Assembly (NCBI GenBank): GCA_003023665.1
Contig: PXYR01000079.1
Location: 1-7,885 of the forward strand
Source of the DNA: Bacteroidota bacterium
GTDB taxonomy: Bacteria > Bacteroidota > Bacteroidia > Flavobacteriales > Schleiferiaceae
Direction of reading: 5' to 3'
Length of the DNA: 7,885 bases
Shown here one piece after another: positions 5,856 through 7,885 of the stretch (positions within the stretch are counted from its first letter, which is position 1; every line of letters begins with the position of its first letter). The position numbers and the translations under genes are program-made. The notes under the pieces are model-generated. The model was not told the DNA's origin. It saw nothing but the letters and a program-made list of their open reading frames with translations, and ran no database searches.

Positions 5856-6620
5856 ATGAACCTAAGGTTTTATAAATACCAAGGCGCAGGAAATGACTTT
5901 ATCCTGCTAGACTGTCGCGAGCATCGAGTCAATTTGTCTAAAGAACAGATTAGCAAGATGTGCGAACGGAAGTTTGGTATAGGGGCCGACGGATTAATTT
6001 ACTTAGAACCCCCAAGAAAGAGAGAGGATCATTTTTATATGGTCTATTTCAATGCAGATGGAAGCGAAAGCACCATGTGCGGGAATGGAGGTAGATGTAT
6101 TGCTAAATTCGCTGAGGACTTGGGTATGGTTGCAGACAAGTTTTACTTTCACGCTATTGACGGACCTCATTGGGCAAAAGTTCAGGCAGATCAAGTTGCC
6201 CTTGGGATGTCTGATGCCAAGGCTGTGGAAGCTCGAAATGGAGCTTTTTTTGTGGATACCGGGAGTCCCCATCATATAGAACTGGTGGAGCAACATGCGG
6301 ATGATTTTATCAAATTTGCGCGTCCTATTCGACTTGCATACGGTGATAAAGGGGCAAATGTAAATTCTCTAGCGCCCTTAACTAAAGGTTTTTCTATACG
6401 CACTTATGAGCGCGGGGTAGAAGATGAAACGTTAGCTTGTGGAACCGGTGCGGTTGCAGCTGCAATGGTGGCTGTAGATCAAGGTTTAACCAATTCTCCA
6501 GTTCGCATCAGTGCGCTTGGTGGAGAGTTATTGGTACGATTTAACGGCAAAGGTCCATTCACAGAAGTTATTCTGGAGGGACCTGCGTCTAGAAGTTTTG
6601 AGGGCGTTTGGGAAGTATGA
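5856..6620 (+). CDS. dapF: Diaminopimelate epimerase
   Basis: 254 residues, slightly shorter than the E. coli enzyme (274). It converts LL- to meso-diaminopimelate, the precursor of lysine and of the peptidoglycan cross-bridge. It is PLP-independent and uses two cysteines as acid and base; both are present, Cys75 in MCGNGGRC (74-81) and Cys195 in LACGTGAVA (193-201). Other family marks are the N-terminal YQGAGNDFILLD (8-19), RKFGIGADGLI (38-48), FNADGSESTMCGNGGR (65-80), TGSPHHIELV (135-144), GANVNSL (166-172) and the C-terminal EGPASRSFEG (241-250). GAGGG-type spacing before the start is poor (gaggg abuts the ATG), as is common in Bacteroidota, but the conserved MNLRFYKYQGAGND fixes the start. 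The stop overlaps the start of the next gene (ATGA), showing translational coupling to the acetyltransferase. Confidence 0.98.
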   Translation: MNLRFYKYQGAGNDFILLDCREHRVNLSKEQISKMCERKFGIGADGLIYLEPPRKREDHFYMVYFNADGSESTMCGNGGRCIAKFAEDLGMVADKFYFHAIDGPHWAKVQADQVALGMSDAKAVEARNGAFFVDTGSPHHIELVEQHADDFIKFARPIRLAYGDKGANVNSLAPLTKGFSIRTYERGVEDETLACGTGAVAAAMVAVDQGLTNSPVRISALGGELLVRFNGKGPFTEVILEGPASRSFEGVWEV

Positions 6621-7132
6621 TTAAGGTAGGAGATATAGGGTTTTTACGTGCACTAGAAACAAGTGATTTAGATTGGCTTTATTCTATTGAGAACAATGCT
6701 GAATGGTGGCATCTTGGTATTAGTAAAGAACCGTGGAGTAAAGATGTGCTCTCAAAGTATATTCATAGTCAGCCCGGTAATTTAATGAGAGACGGGCAAT
6801 TGCGCTTGATTTTGGAAGTCGAAGGTTCACCTCTAGGTGCTTTAGATATTTACGATTACGATCCTATTGCAAGGAAAGGAGGTTTAGGAATAGTAATGAA
6901 TCAAGAAGCACAAGGAAAGGGCTTAGCCAAAATGGCCATGGGTTCGTTTGTACAATACCTTCTACAAACTATAGGTTTGAATATGGTATATGCAGTCACT
7001 CCAATAACCAATGAGGCTTCTATTGCGTTATTTGAGTCGTTACATTTTAAAAATTCCGGCACCTTACGCCATTGGGTTTTACAAAAAGGTCAATTTCAAG
7101 ATGCTTACCTCTTTCAACTTGTTCAGGCATGA
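6617..7132 (+). CDS. GNAT family N-acetyltransferase (RimJ/RimL type)
   Basis: 171 residues from the ATG at 6617. A TTG nine bases upstream could extend it by three codons, but the ATGA overlap with the dapF stop makes 6617 the better start. GNAT enzymes transfer acetyl from acetyl-CoA to an amine of a protein, polyamine or small molecule. Visible marks are the N-terminal LRALETSDLDWLYSIENNAEWW (10-31), the strand LGALDIYDYDP (73-83), the acetyl-CoA pyrophosphate-binding loop GIVMNQEAQGKGLAKMAM (91-108, Q-G-K-G core), and the C-terminal TNEASIALFESLHFKNSG (131-148), typical of the RimL branch. The substrate is unknown. It overlaps both neighbours by 4 bases (dapF before, mltG after), so it should be made in step with two peptidoglycan enzymes. 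I recall this three-gene order in other Flavobacteriales but cannot verify it here. A role in the cell wall is inference. Confidence 0.92.
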   Translation: MIKVGDIGFLRALETSDLDWLYSIENNAEWWHLGISKEPWSKDVLSKYIHSQPGNLMRDGQLRLILEVEGSPLGALDIYDYDPIARKGGLGIVMNQEAQGKGLAKMAMGSFVQYLLQTIGLNMVYAVTPITNEASIALFESLHFKNSGTLRHWVLQKGQFQDAYLFQLVQA

Positions 7133-7885
7133 GAAAGACCATCATAATTATTGTAGGGGTTATTATTCCCGTTGGATTAATATTCCTAGTCTATAAAGGA
7201 TATAACGTACTGTTTGAGGCTAATGTTAATGAATCAATAACTCCATATACCTTATATGTAGATGAAGAGACTTCAATAGAAGAGGTGTATGCAAAGTTTA
7301 TTGAGGATGAGGTATTGCTTGCTCCAGAGGGATTTTTGCTGCTTGCGAATAAAAAAGGACTTGTATCTCCTAAGCCGGGGCACTACATCATAAAAAGCGG
7401 TCAAAGCTCAAATAGTATCGTAAATACGCTCATGGCTGGTTTTCAAGAACCTGTTACCATACAATTCAATACTGCTGATAACCTAGAAGATCTTGCGGGT
7501 CAACTGAGCAAGCAAATTATGGCGGATAGTTTAAGCCTATTAGAGGCGTTGAAAACGGAAAGGAAGGGTTGGGAAGGTGCAGCTATTTATGGTGCATACT
7601 TTCCAGATACGTATGAAGTTTATTGGAATGCCTCAGCAGAGGAAATTGCTGAAAAAATCTATCAGAATACTATAAAGTTTTGGTCACCAGCACATTTGGA
7701 CAAAGCTGCTCGACTAGGACTTTCTGCAGCGGAGGTAAGCACATTGGCTTCCATAGTAATGAAAGAAAGCAGTAAAACGGATGATAGACCACTAGTCGCT
7801 AGATTATATCTAAATAGATTAGCGAAAGGTATGAGTCTTCAAGCAGATCCAACCGTAATCTATGCGCTCAAGAGAAAGAATCCGG
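7129..7885 (+). CDS. mltG: Endolytic murein transglycosylase MltG (YceG-like), truncated by window end
   Basis: 252 residues are visible and the frame is still open at the edge; full-length MltG is about 340. MltG is an inner-membrane lytic transglycosylase that cleaves nascent peptidoglycan strands and is thought to set glycan length. Visible: a short cytoplasmic start (MRKT), one transmembrane helix (about 5-22), a LysM-like/YceG N-domain (about 40-110, including KPGHYIIKSGQSSNSIVNTL), YFPDTYEVYW (157-166), and the catalytic region LASIVMKES (206-214), where Glu213 matches the conserved essential glutamate by alignment from memory. It is followed by ARLYLNRLAKGMSLQADPTVIYAL (224-247). Where E. 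coli has IVEKE, this reads IVMKE, so only the second Glu is kept, which fits that one being catalytic. The start at the ATGA overlap with the GNAT gene implies coupled translation. Confidence 0.95.
   Translation, partial: MRKTIIIIVGVIIPVGLIFLVYKGYNVLFEANVNESITPYTLYVDEETSIEEVYAKFIEDEVLLAPEGFLLLANKKGLVSPKPGHYIIKSGQSSNSIVNTLMAGFQEPVTIQFNTADNLEDLAGQLSKQIMADSLSLLEALKTERKGWEGAAIYGAYFPDTYEVYWNASAEEIAEKIYQNTIKFWSPAHLDKAARLGLSAAEVSTLASIVMKESSKTDDRPLVARLYLNRLAKGMSLQADPTVIYALKRKNP

Noticed and set aside
6608..6616. TTG start three codons upstream for the acetyltransferase
   Set aside because: The ATG at 6617 forms the ATGA overlap with the dapF stop, mirroring the next junction. The three extra residues (start-Gly-Ser) add no conserved sequence.
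1..7885. Search by eye for CRISPR repeats, tRNA genes, IS ends, phage genes or defence genes
   Set aside because: I saw no tandem spaced repeats, no cloverleaf or GTTCGA-type T-arm with an acceptor stem, no transposase, and no phage-like proteins. All long genes are recognisable housekeeping or envelope genes.

Overview
This looks like an ordinary chromosomal segment of a Bacteroidota bacterium, most likely a member of the Flavobacteriales or a close relative. Four observations support this. The DNA is moderately AT-rich. Several genes start after short A/T-rich leaders without a convincing Shine-Dalgarno sequence. Partial matches to the Bacteroidota promoter pattern (TTTG, about 20 bases, TAnnTTTG) lie just upstream of several starts. 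The gene set also fits, with a long-form (478-residue) GAPDH, a membrane-anchored HtrA protease, and a dapF - acetyltransferase - mltG cluster. The genus cannot be fixed from this window. No phage, insertion sequence, CRISPR, rRNA or tRNA signal was seen.

Layout from left to right: (1) the 3' part of a MiaE-like tRNA hydroxylase gene (+), followed 25 bases later by gcvT (+), which ends in a strong hairpin terminator. (2) A small 78-codon orphan gene (-) of unknown function, with its own terminator and a possible promoter. (3) An Lrp/AsnC regulator gene (+), divergent from the orphan and convergent with gap. The lrp and gap ends share a symmetrical, probably bidirectional terminator. (4) gap (-), encoding GAPDH with an N-terminal extension of about 125 residues. 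(5) degQ/htrA-type protease gene (-), separated from gap by a strong terminator. (6) Divergent from the protease, a tightly coupled trio on the + strand: dapF, a GNAT acetyltransferase and mltG (cut by the window end). Each junction in the trio is a 4-base ATGA overlap.

Functional themes: the right end concerns the cell envelope. DapF makes meso-diaminopimelate for peptidoglycan and lysine, MltG cuts nascent glycan strands, and the divergent HtrA protease handles envelope protein quality. The middle and left are central metabolism and translation: GAPDH, one-carbon/glycine cleavage, and tRNA modification. The Lrp regulator may sense an amino acid, but its targets cannot be read from the sequence.

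I found no convincing novel multi-gene system. The items most worth a second look are the self-contained 78-codon orphan gene, the inverted repeat in its probable promoter, the extended GAPDH with unusual cofactor-site residues, and the acetyltransferase translationally coupled between two peptidoglycan genes. No stretch longer than about 175 bases lacks a gene.
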